A stretch of DNA of 64,000 bases. Origin: Marinihelvus sp036351115 (GTDB lineage: Bacteria > Pseudomonadota > Gammaproteobacteria > Xanthomonadales > SZUA-36). Of this stretch, positions 27,401 through 34,064 are shown piece by piece. How positions within the stretch are numbered: position 1 is the stretch's first letter; every line of letters begins with the position of its first letter. The stretch is from contig JAZBOL010000051.1 in the NCBI GenBank assembly GCA_036351115.1, positions 1-64,000 of the forward strand, read 5' to 3'. Below the pieces are notes generated by a model that searched no databases, was not told the origin of the DNA, and worked only from the letters and a program-made list of their open reading frames with translations. The position numbers and the translations under genes were made by a program.

Positions 27401-27605
27401 GGCCGGTGCGCCGGACATCTATGAGCAGCCGAGGCCGTCCCTGGACTTCGTTTATGCCCAGTCCTTCGGGGACTGGCGCCTGAAAGGCAGCGTTAAGAAT
27501 CTCCTCGACCCGGAGCGCGAGTTCACGCAGGGCGAGGCGGTCACGCGACTGACCCAGCCCGTCGGCTGGGAACTCAGCCTCGGCGTCGAATACACGTTCC
27601 GATGA
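24438..27605 (+). CDS. TonB-dependent outer-membrane receptor, Pho-operon member
   Basis: 1055 residues. Signal peptide to about AWAQ (residue 30), then two small beta-sandwich domains: an unusual one (about 32-110, LPQPNIEILLDEQLVGVTDEAGVIRFDMP) and a carboxypeptidase-regulatory-like one (about 135-220, GRPIEGARVFISGQ). Next comes a TonB-box-like EFVVIEP, then the plug (YVRGLGERYSATMLNG, VPLDLFPTNIVRSI, DLPGEFGGGNVELRT) and a 22-strand-type barrel that ends LGVEYTFR with the terminal aromatic-X residues of outer-membrane proteins. It is the receptor for the TonB system encoded with it. The substrate is unknown; Pho control suggests phosphate, a phosphate ester or a phosphorus-containing complex. 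Confidence 0.92.
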   Translation: MSLTFRTRRSWRVMFALVLLLVAGGAWAQNGSMTLYVFKKGLPQPNIEILLDEQLVGVTDEAGVIRFDMPPGIRYLEIRDQDLVVLAQQLLVNQEEISQWIVNLTEGLGAVVDRESSAGGGVAAGVAATASQATGGPGTLSGVLTSADDGRPIEGARVFISGQPSDLRTGADGAFTVEVPAGEYSLSVLHATHNTLTEDGIEVVEGEETSLAFELTPAGSELPEFVVIEPYIEGSLASVLEERRSELAVANILGAEQISKAGDSTAAGALRRVTGLTLVDGQFIYVRGLGERYSATMLNGANIPSPDPTRRVVPLDLFPTNIVRSIAVKKGYTGDLPGEFGGGNVELRTKSVPETPFFTIEASLKYRDGTSLQDGLRYDGGGNDWTGRDDGTRAQPEELRDAISDGTILRPFNRFTGEGFQPEELEVIGESLPVIYDVYEDTLPLNMDAGMAGGYVWDFDGGQRFGLLAATEYKNDWLNVEEQRTDFRNSNAGLISENDFTVRQTFRRISYSFFLTSGFEFNENHNINYNWMILRSTSDRAQVEQGFNVDAEGGDVLFREMEWLERELKANQFFGEHILPAIGGLKLNWQWTDANAGADEPDTRRYRYDPDRRTPEEDDFIFSLRNDSNQRRWSELEDESVSWSVDFALPLDFDTDAVDFTVRTGLNSWDKTRDSSIRRFSFFSRGRIGSDLDTLRLPSLEDIIFDETIDPDGWQLEEVTNATDAYTGLQNIDAWHVGLDLAIAESWQFSAGFRDEQSYLETTTSNIFDPQGDPILTVQSTDDIFPYGTVTWVLGDHQVRAGYSETVNRPDFKELSPSQYRDPLLDRFVQGNPNLLPAFITHYDVRWDYYFNPGEFISFGVFLKEFDQPIETVILASAGARLTTFSNAETAENFGFEFEFYKTFDFLDDWWEWGEIWGNFYLNTNYAWIESEITLAEGSGIQTNTNRPLQGQSPYVWNFQIGYDDAEREINAALLYNVFGERIVEVGVAGAPDIYEQPRPSLDFVYAQSFGDWRLKGSVKNLLDPEREFTQGEAVTRLTQPVGWELSLGVEYTFR

Positions 27606-27608
27606 ACG

Positions 27609-27637
27609 AAAAAGGGGCCGGCATGCTCGCCGGCCCC
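27609..27637 (-). terminator. Terminator of the spy-like gene (A/T tract on its 3' side)
   Basis: Nine-base-pair stem GGGGCCGGC / GCCGGCCCC with loop ATGCTC. The A5 run at 27609-27613 becomes a U-tract in minus-strand RNA, so it ends the gene at 27666. On the plus strand the hairpin follows the receptor stop by 8 bases and could serve it too, but there is no T-run on that side. Confidence 0.85.
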
Positions 27638-27665
27638 GCCTCTCCGTTTCCCGTCAGGCTGTCGT

Positions 27666-28172
27666 TCAGCCCTCCCGGTCCTTCCGGCCGCTGAAGCGCG
27701 CCCGCCGCCGTTCCTGGCGCTCATCGCGCAGGGCGGCGAGTTCGTCGCGCTGGTCGGCGTCCAGCTCCGCGAGTACCTCGGAGGCCAGGGTGCCGCCGAG
27801 CAGGATGCGCTCCTCTGCCAGCTCGCCTTCGCGCTCCGCCAGGTCCGCCAGGGCGTCGGTGTCGAGCGTGTCTTCCCGCATGAGGGCTTCCAGCTCCTCG
27901 CGCAGTTCGCGGCCGGCTTCCCGGTTGGCGAGCAGGTCCTCGCGATTGGCCTCGAACAACGCCTGGATCGCCTCCCGCTGGTCGTCGCTCAGGTCGAGGC
28001 GCTTGACCGACTGGGACAGCTGCCGGGCCGGATCGAAGTCCGCCTTGTAGCCCTTGCCGCCGTGGCCGGGATGTTCCGGGCCGGCGAGGGCGAGGCTGGA
28101 TCCGGCCAGCAGCGCGGCGGCGGCCGCGATGGCCAGGACGGGGCGAGGTCTGGTCTTGGGTTTCGTGTTCAT
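27666..28172 (-). CDS. Spy/CpxP-family periplasmic stress protein
   Basis: 168 residues with a signal peptide (PVLAIAAAAALLAGSSLALAG). The mature protein is short and helical with the LTxxQ-type motif as LDLSDDQREAIQALFEANRED and again LDADQRDELAALRDE. Spy and CpxP are small periplasmic chaperone or adaptor proteins that bind misfolded proteins or the CpxA sensor. The ATG at 28172 has GGAG 8 bases upstream; a GTG at 28181 is less likely. It is divergent from a cpxR-like gene, the same arrangement as cpxP-cpxRA in E. coli. Confidence 0.88.
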   Translation of the reverse strand: MNTKPKTRPRPVLAIAAAAALLAGSSLALAGPEHPGHGGKGYKADFDPARQLSQSVKRLDLSDDQREAIQALFEANREDLLANREAGRELREELEALMREDTLDTDALADLAEREGELAEERILLGGTLASEVLAELDADQRDELAALRDERQERRRARFSGRKDREG

Positions 28173-28293
28173 GTCGATCACTCCAGTAATCCGTGATGTT
28201 GCGCCGGGACGGGGTGCGTCCGGCTCCCGGAACCCGATTGGCCGGGTTCGCTGATTCTGACCGCGAAGCCCTGTCCAGAGGTTTCAGGGGGGC

Positions 28294-28308
28294 GTAAAGA
28301 CAGGTAAA
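28294..28308. promoter_or_regulatory. CpxR box between the spy-like gene and cpxR-like gene
   Basis: Exact GTAAA, five bases, GTAAA at 28294-28298 and 28304-28308, the known CpxR consensus. It is the only such pair I noticed in this gap. Position between the divergent genes fits CpxR controlling its own operon and the spy-like gene. Confidence 0.8.
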
Positions 28309-28392
28309 GCCCCGGGACGAAGGGCGGCTCGGCGAGGCGCGGCGGGGGCCGCAATGGTTAGAATCCCTCCAGGTGGTTTGGAAATCGGAATC

Positions 28393-29085
28393 ATGGGTGA
28401 GCGCATTCTGCTGGCGGACGACGACGTCGAACTGGGCGACCTGCTGACCGAGTTCCTCGAGGGCGAGGGATTCGACGTCCTGCGCGCCCTCGATGGCGTC
28501 AGGGCCCTGGAGGCCGCCCGCGACCCTGGCCTGGACGCGGTGGTGCTGGACATCATGATGCCGGGCATGAGCGGCACCGAGGTGCTCAAGCAGTTGCGCC
28601 GCGAGTCCGAGTTACCGGTGATCATGCTGACCGCGCGGGGCGATGACCTCGACCGGATTCTCGGCCTCGAGCTGGGTGCGGACGACTACCTGCCGAAGCC
28701 CTGCAACCCCCGGGAGCTCGTTGCCCGCCTGCGCGCGGTGCTCCGCCGCAGCCACGCGGGATCGCCCGTTGGCGCCGTGCAGGTGGCCGATCTCGAGCTG
28801 CATGCGGCCAGCCGGCAGCTGTTGAAGGCCGGAGAGCCCCTCTCCCTGACCAGCACGGAGTTCAGCCTGGCCCAGGTGCTCCTGCAGCGCGCGGGCACGG
28901 TGGTCAGCAAGCGGGACCTGTACCTGGCCGCGCTGGGCCGGGAGCCCGTGCGCTTCGATCGCAGCGTGGACATGCACCTGTCCAATCTCCGGCGCAAGCT
29001 GGGCCCCGCGCCCGACGGCGCCGCGCGCATCGAGACCGTGCGCGGGATCGGTTACCTGCTGCGCGTGCCGGCGGAAAGCGACTGA
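28393..29085 (+). CDS. cpxR: Response regulator, CpxR-like (OmpR family)
   Basis: 230 residues. Receiver domain with acidic pocket (LADDDVELGD), phosphoacceptor Asp in VVLDIMMPGMSG (about 51) and conserved Lys in DDYLPKPCNPREL. The C-terminal winged helix ends IETVRGIGYLLR with the recognition helix SVDMHLSNLRRKLG. I start at the ATG at 28393; an upstream ATG at 28354 overlaps the likely promoter (TAGAAT at 28359). It is coupled to the sensor kinase (ATG overlaps TGA). The CpxR box upstream and Spy-like neighbour support the name. Confidence 0.85.
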   Translation: MGERILLADDDVELGDLLTEFLEGEGFDVLRALDGVRALEAARDPGLDAVVLDIMMPGMSGTEVLKQLRRESELPVIMLTARGDDLDRILGLELGADDYLPKPCNPRELVARLRAVLRRSHAGSPVGAVQVADLELHAASRQLLKAGEPLSLTSTEFSLAQVLLQRAGTVVSKRDLYLAALGREPVRFDRSVDMHLSNLRRKLGPAPDGAARIETVRGIGYLLRVPAESD

Positions 29086-30404
29086 TGCCGCGGCTGTTCT
29101 GGCGCCTGTTCCTGGCCCTCTGGGTCAGCATCATGGCCTTCGTGATTCTCACGGCGCTGATCAACGTGGCGCTTTCGCGCCAGGAGATTCCCGATCCGCC
29201 GGAAGTCGCCTTCGCCCGCAGCGCGGACAAGGCGGAGCGCCTCCTGGGGGCCGCCCTGCGACGCGGCGGGCCTGACGCCGCCCGGGCCCGGCTGCGTGAA
29301 CTGCCCTGGGTCCTGCGCAACCAGCTCTACCTCTTCGACGAGGAAGGCCGGGAACTGCTGGGCCGGGACCGGTTTCGGAAGCACCTGGAGCGTGACGACG
29401 TGCCCCTCCAGCGGCGTTCGATCCGGGACCGTAACGGAGATCGCTGGAGCCTGGTCGTGCTGCGCGGCCCGCCGCCGGGCCGGGTGCTCGAACCGGGCGT
29501 CCGCGGCATCGTGTTCCGTATCCTGCTCGCGGGCCTGTTCAGCGCCATCCTGTCCTACTTCCTGGCGCGATCCCTCACCCGTCCCCTGGAGCGTCTCGGA
29601 TCGGCGAGCCGCCGGCTTGCGGAGGGAGACCTGTCGACGCGGGTCGGGCCGCCGCTGGCAGACCGGCGGGACGAATTCGGAATCCTGGCCCGGGACCTGG
29701 ACGGCATGGCCGGGCGTCTGCAGGAGGCGGAGCGGGCCAATCGTCGCCTGCTGCGGGACGTCAGCCACGAACTCCGGTCGCCCCTGGCGCGGCAGCGCGT
29801 GGCCCTGGAGCTTGCCCGAAGCCGCATGGGGGACCAGGCAGCGGTGGAGCTCGACCGCATCGAGCTCGAGAGCGAACGTCTGGAGAAGCTGGTGGACGAG
29901 GTGCTCTCCCTGCTGCGCGAAACGTCGGGCGCCGCACCCTTCGAACCGGAAGACTTCGACCTGGCGGAGCTGTTGCAGGACCTGGCGGACGTGGTGTCCT
30001 ACGAGCTGCCTCCGGGTGCGCCCGGCATCGACCTGCGGGTGCCGGAAACGCTCCCGGTGCGCGCCGACCGGGAATTGATCTGGCGCGCGGTGGAAAACGT
30101 GCTGCGCAACGCGCTGTTGCACAGTGACCCGACCCGCGCCATCGAATTACACGTCGAGCCCGGGGATGACGTCGTGACCCTGCGCATCGCGGACCGGGGT
30201 CCCGGGGTGCCGGAAGCCCGGCTGGAGCGCCTCTTCGATCCCTTTACCCGGGCCGACGATGCGAGGGACCGCAACAGCGGCGGCCACGGTCTCGGGCTGG
30301 CGATCGCCGCCGCTGCCCTGCGTCGCCATGGCGGCTCCATCGAGGCCCGAAATCGCACCGGGGGTGGACTGGAACTGGTTCTCGCTTTTCCGCGCAACCC
30401 CTGA
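29085..30404 (+). CDS. cpxA: Sensor histidine kinase, CpxA-like
   Basis: 439 residues. Two membrane helices (about 5-27 and 143-163) flank a periplasmic domain of about 115 residues, followed by a HAMP domain (RSLTRPLERLGSASRRLAEGDLSTR), the phosphorylated His in RDVSHELRSPLARQR and the ATP-binding boxes NVLRNALLHS, DRGPGVP and GHGLGLAI. It phosphorylates the response regulator encoded just upstream. In Cpx systems the signal is periplasmic envelope damage. Confidence 0.86.
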   Translation: MPRLFWRLFLALWVSIMAFVILTALINVALSRQEIPDPPEVAFARSADKAERLLGAALRRGGPDAARARLRELPWVLRNQLYLFDEEGRELLGRDRFRKHLERDDVPLQRRSIRDRNGDRWSLVVLRGPPPGRVLEPGVRGIVFRILLAGLFSAILSYFLARSLTRPLERLGSASRRLAEGDLSTRVGPPLADRRDEFGILARDLDGMAGRLQEAERANRRLLRDVSHELRSPLARQRVALELARSRMGDQAAVELDRIELESERLEKLVDEVLSLLRETSGAAPFEPEDFDLAELLQDLADVVSYELPPGAPGIDLRVPETLPVRADRELIWRAVENVLRNALLHSDPTRAIELHVEPGDDVVTLRIADRGPGVPEARLERLFDPFTRADDARDRNSGGHGLGLAIAAAALRRHGGSIEARNRTGGGLELVLAFPRNP

Positions 30405-30489
30405 AATCGCCGCCGGCCCTTGCGCCGGCCTTGAACCTGGTCACGCTAAAATCGGGCTTTTACCGTCCGCACTTCGGCAAGGTTCTCCC

Positions 30490-31557
30490 ATGGCTGTTGC
30501 ATATTCCCGATTGCTTTCGCCGGCCCTCCGCTCCGGGCTGCTGCTGGTGTTTCTGCTGCTGTTCTTCCTGGCGCTGGCGCCCCGGGCGGCCCTGGCCCAG
30601 AAGACGGACATCGTGATCCTGACCAATGGGGACCGGGTCACCGGTGAGATCAAGAAGCTCGAAGCAGGCATTTTGCAGTACAAGACCGACTCCATGGGCA
30701 CGGTGCGCATCGAGTGGCGTTTCATCGATACGATCATCACGGACAAGCAGCAGGTCATCGAAACCACTGATGGGGACCGCTGGCTCGGCAAGATCCAGAA
30801 GCCCGAGGCCAGCGAGGACGTGCAGGTCGTCACCGTGGCCGGCCCCGTGGACATCGATCCCCGGGATATCGTCTCGGCCTGGCCCGTGGAAGCGACCTTC
30901 CTGGACAAGATGGACCTGTCTTTCTCCCTGGGGTACGAGTACCAGAGCGCGACCGGCATCGGCAACTTCAGCGGCGCCTCGGACTTCCTCTATCGAACGG
31001 ATGCGCGCGTGATCGATGCGACCCTGCGCGCCAACATCACGACCCAGGACGAGGCGGAAGCGCAGGAGCGCCTGGAACTTCGCTTCAGCTACCAGCGGCT
31101 GCTGGAAGACTGGCGGTTCCGCAGTCTCATCGCGTCCTACGAGAGCAACGAAGCGCTCGGGCTTGACCGCCGAATCACCGGCGGTGGCGTGTTCGGCAAG
31201 TACCTGCGCAAGACCAACCTCAACTGGCTGCACTATTACGTGGGGGTGGTCGGGAACATCGAACGCAGCATCGGCGGTGAAGACACGGAAAGTGTCGAAG
31301 GGGTGCTCGGAACGCGTTGGCGCTACTTCCAGTATGCCGCTCCGGAGCGGGTGCTCGACACGAGCCTCAATGTATTTCCCAGTCTCACCGAGTCGGGCCG
31401 TTGGCGTGGTGACCTGCGAACCACCTTCAAGCTCGAGTTGGTTTCGGACCTGTTCTGGACCATGGAACTGTTCGCTACCTACGATTCCGACCCGCTCGAC
31501 GTGGACGCGAACCAGGAGGATTACGGCATCATTACCGGCTTCGGCTGGAGCTACTGA
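30490..31557 (+). CDS. DUF481-family outer-membrane protein (YdiY-like)
   Basis: 355 residues with a signal peptide (LLLVFLLLFFLALAPRAALAQ). The first part (TDIVILTNGDRVTGEIKKLEAG, IEWRFIDTIITDKQQVIETTDGDRW) is an SH3-like pair of strands typical of this family, and the rest is amphipathic beta-strand ending YGIITGFGWSY, an aromatic outer-membrane C-terminus. The start at 30490 has AAGG 8 bases upstream; the frame is open further up but lacks a ribosome site. Function in this family (salt-induced outer-membrane protein) is not established. It converges with epmA, with only 3 bases between the stops. Confidence 0.78.
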   Translation: MAVAYSRLLSPALRSGLLLVFLLLFFLALAPRAALAQKTDIVILTNGDRVTGEIKKLEAGILQYKTDSMGTVRIEWRFIDTIITDKQQVIETTDGDRWLGKIQKPEASEDVQVVTVAGPVDIDPRDIVSAWPVEATFLDKMDLSFSLGYEYQSATGIGNFSGASDFLYRTDARVIDATLRANITTQDEAEAQERLELRFSYQRLLEDWRFRSLIASYESNEALGLDRRITGGGVFGKYLRKTNLNWLHYYVGVVGNIERSIGGEDTESVEGVLGTRWRYFQYAAPERVLDTSLNVFPSLTESGRWRGDLRTTFKLELVSDLFWTMELFATYDSDPLDVDANQEDYGIITGFGWSY

Positions 31558-31560
31558 GCC

Positions 31561-32541
31561 TCAGGCGCGCTCCGCGGGAAACGCCAGCACCGCGTCGAGG
31601 TGCTCGTGGCCGCCCAGCGCCATGAGCAGGCGGTCGACGCCGAGGGCGACGCCGCTGCATTCCGGCAGGCCCGATTCCAGGGCCTGGAGCAGGTGGTGGT
31701 CCAGGGGGACCGCAGGCAAACCGTCCTTCAGGCGCCGATCGTTCTCTGCCTCGAAGCGCGTTCGCTGTTCGGTCGCATCGGTGAGTTCCCGGTAGCCGTT
31801 GGCGAGCTCCAGGTCCCCCAGGAAGGCCTCGAAACGCTCCGCCACGCGCGGATCCCCGGGGTGCAGGCGAGCCAGGGCCGCCTGGGACGCCGGGTACAGG
31901 GACACGAGTGTCAATTCGTCCTTCGCGAGGGCGGGCTGGGCCAGGTGGGTGACGGCGAGATCCAGCCAGCCGTCCCGGTCGAGGCCGTCCATGCCGTCCA
32001 GGGCCGGGTCCGCCGCCCGGACCCGGGTCATGATTCGGTCCAGCGGGTCCTCGAGCGGATCGATCCCCGCGGTATCACGCAGCCAATCCCGGTAGGTGGT
32101 GGTGCGCACGGTCCACGACGCTCCGAATTGACGACCGCAATGCCGGACCAGGGCCGCGACTTCCTCCATGAGTCTCGGGTAGGACCAGCCGAGCCGATAC
32201 CACTCCAGGAGCGTGAACTCCGGGTTGTGACGTCGTCCCGATTCGCCGCTTCGGAAAACCCGGCCCAGTTCGAAGACGTCGATGTCATGGCGGGCAAGCA
32301 GTCGCTTCAGGGGATACTCGGGGGAGGTTCTGAGCCACTGATCGTCCGTGGTTCTGAACTGCCGGATGCCCGGGTCGGAATTGCCGGCGCCCGACAGGAC
32401 CGGGGTCTCGACCTCCAGGACGCCACGGTCAGCGAAGAATGCCCGGATCAGCCGCAGCAGGTCAGCGCGCTGGCGCAGCGCCTCCACGCCGGCGGTCGGC
32501 TGCCACCCCGGGGGCGGAGCCGTTCCGCTAGTCGAGCCCAA
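31561..32541 (-). CDS. epmA: EF-P--beta-lysine ligase EpmA (GenX/PoxA)
   Basis: 326 residues, a class II lysyl-tRNA synthetase catalytic core without the anticodon-binding domain. It adds beta-lysine to elongation factor P, aiding translation of polyproline. Motif 2 is FRSGESGRRHNPEFTLLEWYR and motif 3 is CSGVALGVDRLLMAL. The start overlaps ppx by 14 bases, so it is probably in the pstS-ppk-ppx transcript, an unusual place for it. Confidence 0.92.
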   Translation of the reverse strand: MGSTSGTAPPPGWQPTAGVEALRQRADLLRLIRAFFADRGVLEVETPVLSGAGNSDPGIRQFRTTDDQWLRTSPEYPLKRLLARHDIDVFELGRVFRSGESGRRHNPEFTLLEWYRLGWSYPRLMEEVAALVRHCGRQFGASWTVRTTTYRDWLRDTAGIDPLEDPLDRIMTRVRAADPALDGMDGLDRDGWLDLAVTHLAQPALAKDELTLVSLYPASQAALARLHPGDPRVAERFEAFLGDLELANGYRELTDATEQRTRFEAENDRRLKDGLPAVPLDHHLLQALESGLPECSGVALGVDRLLMALGGHEHLDAVLAFPAERA

Positions 32542-34051
32542 GACTGACGTCCAGGCGAAGCCCCATGACCTCCAGCTGCGCCCGCTCCCGCTCGAGGTCG
32601 GCCAGGGTCAGGGGATGCGCCATGGCCCAGCGCGGGTCGAGACTCAGCGACAGCAGGTGGCCGTCCCGCGCCAGGTGAATGTCCGGCAGGGCATCGTCGT
32701 CCCGGGTGCGGCACAGCACGCAGGCCAGGCGCAGGCAAAACAGCAGCAGGCGCAGGGGCTCGTGCAGCCGCGTGGGCAGGTTGCCCGCGTAGCGTCGGGG
32801 AATTTCCCGGCGATGATGACGCACCAGGCGCGAGAGAAACGCCTGTTCCTGCTGGGAGAAACCCGCCATGTCCGATTCCTGGACGAGGTAGCCGGAGTGC
32901 TCCTGGTAATGGCTGTGGGACACGCCGAGCCCGACCTCGTGGAGGTCCGCCGCCCAGCGCAGCAGGTCGCGGTGCGCGGAAGACAGGTCGTCGTCCGCAA
33001 TCGCATCGAAGGCGGCCAGGGCCAGGCGCTGCACACGCTCCACCTGCTCCGTGCTGACACCGTACCGGGCGCGGAACGCCTGCACGGTGGTGTCCCGGGG
33101 GTCCCGGTGCTCGAGCCGGCCCAGGAGGTCGTGCAGCAGTCCTTCACGCAGCGCATAGGGTGAAATGCGCAGCTCATCGATGCCGAGGGTGTCGAAGCAG
33201 GCGGTCAGAATGACCAGGCCGCCGGCAAAGACGGCCTGGCGCCGCTCCGACAGGCCCGGCAGGTTGACCGCGTCGATGTGCTCGAAGGCGAGCAGTTCCT
33301 CCTTGAGGCGCGCGAGAGCGTCCCGGCCGATGCGTTCTTCGCCGTAGCCGAGCCGGGCGCAGATGGAGGCCGCGGCGCGGATGGTGCCGGAGGAGCCGAT
33401 GGCGCTCTCCCAGCCCCGGCGCCGGTAACGAACCTGCAGCTCCTGGAGCTCGGTCATGACGGCCTGCTGCGCGCGGTCGAAGGCTTTCCGGGTCAGTTTC
33501 CCGTCCCCGAAATACCACTGGGTGGCGGAAACGCAGCCGAACTGGAGGCTTTCCAGTTCCAGGGGTGACAGGCCCTCGCCGATGATGAGCTCCGTGCTGC
33601 CGCCGCCGATGTCGATCACGAGGCGCCGGTCCTCATAGCCGGCCACGCCCTGGGACACCCCCAGGTAGATCAGGCGGGCCTCTTCCCGCCCGCCGATGAT
33701 GTCCACGGGACAACCCAGCGCGGTTTCCGCGACCATGAGGAAGGCGTTGGCGTTACGCATGCGCCGCAGCGTCTGCGTGCCGACGGCGCGGATGTTGGCG
33801 TTGGGAATTCCCCGCAGGCGCTGGCCGAAGCGGGCGAGGCATTCCAGGGCCCGCTCCTGCACCTCCAGGTCCAGGTAACCGCTCCGGTCGAGGCCGCCGG
33901 CGAGGCGGACCATGTCCCGGATGCGGTCGATGAAGCGCAGTTCGCCGTGCTCGCGCCGGGCCACGACCAGGTGAAAGCTGTTGCTGCCGAGATCCACGGC
34001 GGCATAGGTTTCGTCGGTTTCGGCCTGGGGCAGCGGCGCGGTCGTTGACAC
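32528..34051 (-). CDS. ppx: Exopolyphosphatase Ppx/GppA
   Basis: 507 residues of the ASKHA-fold Ppx/GppA family. The phosphate-1 loop AAVDLGSNSFHLVVAR, the phosphate-2 motif LVIDIGGGSTELIIG and the C-terminal helical HD-like region (WAADLHEVGLGVSHSHYQEHSGYLV) are present. It releases phosphate from polyphosphate and may hydrolyse pppGpp. It lies 13 bases after ppk, pairing synthesis and breakdown of polyphosphate. Confidence 0.93.
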   Translation of the reverse strand: MSTTAPLPQAETDETYAAVDLGSNSFHLVVARREHGELRFIDRIRDMVRLAGGLDRSGYLDLEVQERALECLARFGQRLRGIPNANIRAVGTQTLRRMRNANAFLMVAETALGCPVDIIGGREEARLIYLGVSQGVAGYEDRRLVIDIGGGSTELIIGEGLSPLELESLQFGCVSATQWYFGDGKLTRKAFDRAQQAVMTELQELQVRYRRRGWESAIGSSGTIRAAASICARLGYGEERIGRDALARLKEELLAFEHIDAVNLPGLSERRQAVFAGGLVILTACFDTLGIDELRISPYALREGLLHDLLGRLEHRDPRDTTVQAFRARYGVSTEQVERVQRLALAAFDAIADDDLSSAHRDLLRWAADLHEVGLGVSHSHYQEHSGYLVQESDMAGFSQQEQAFLSRLVRHHRREIPRRYAGNLPTRLHEPLRLLLFCLRLACVLCRTRDDDALPDIHLARDGHLLSLSLDPRWAMAHPLTLADLERERAQLEVMGLRLDVSLGLD

Positions 34052-34064
34052 GGGGGCTTCCGGT

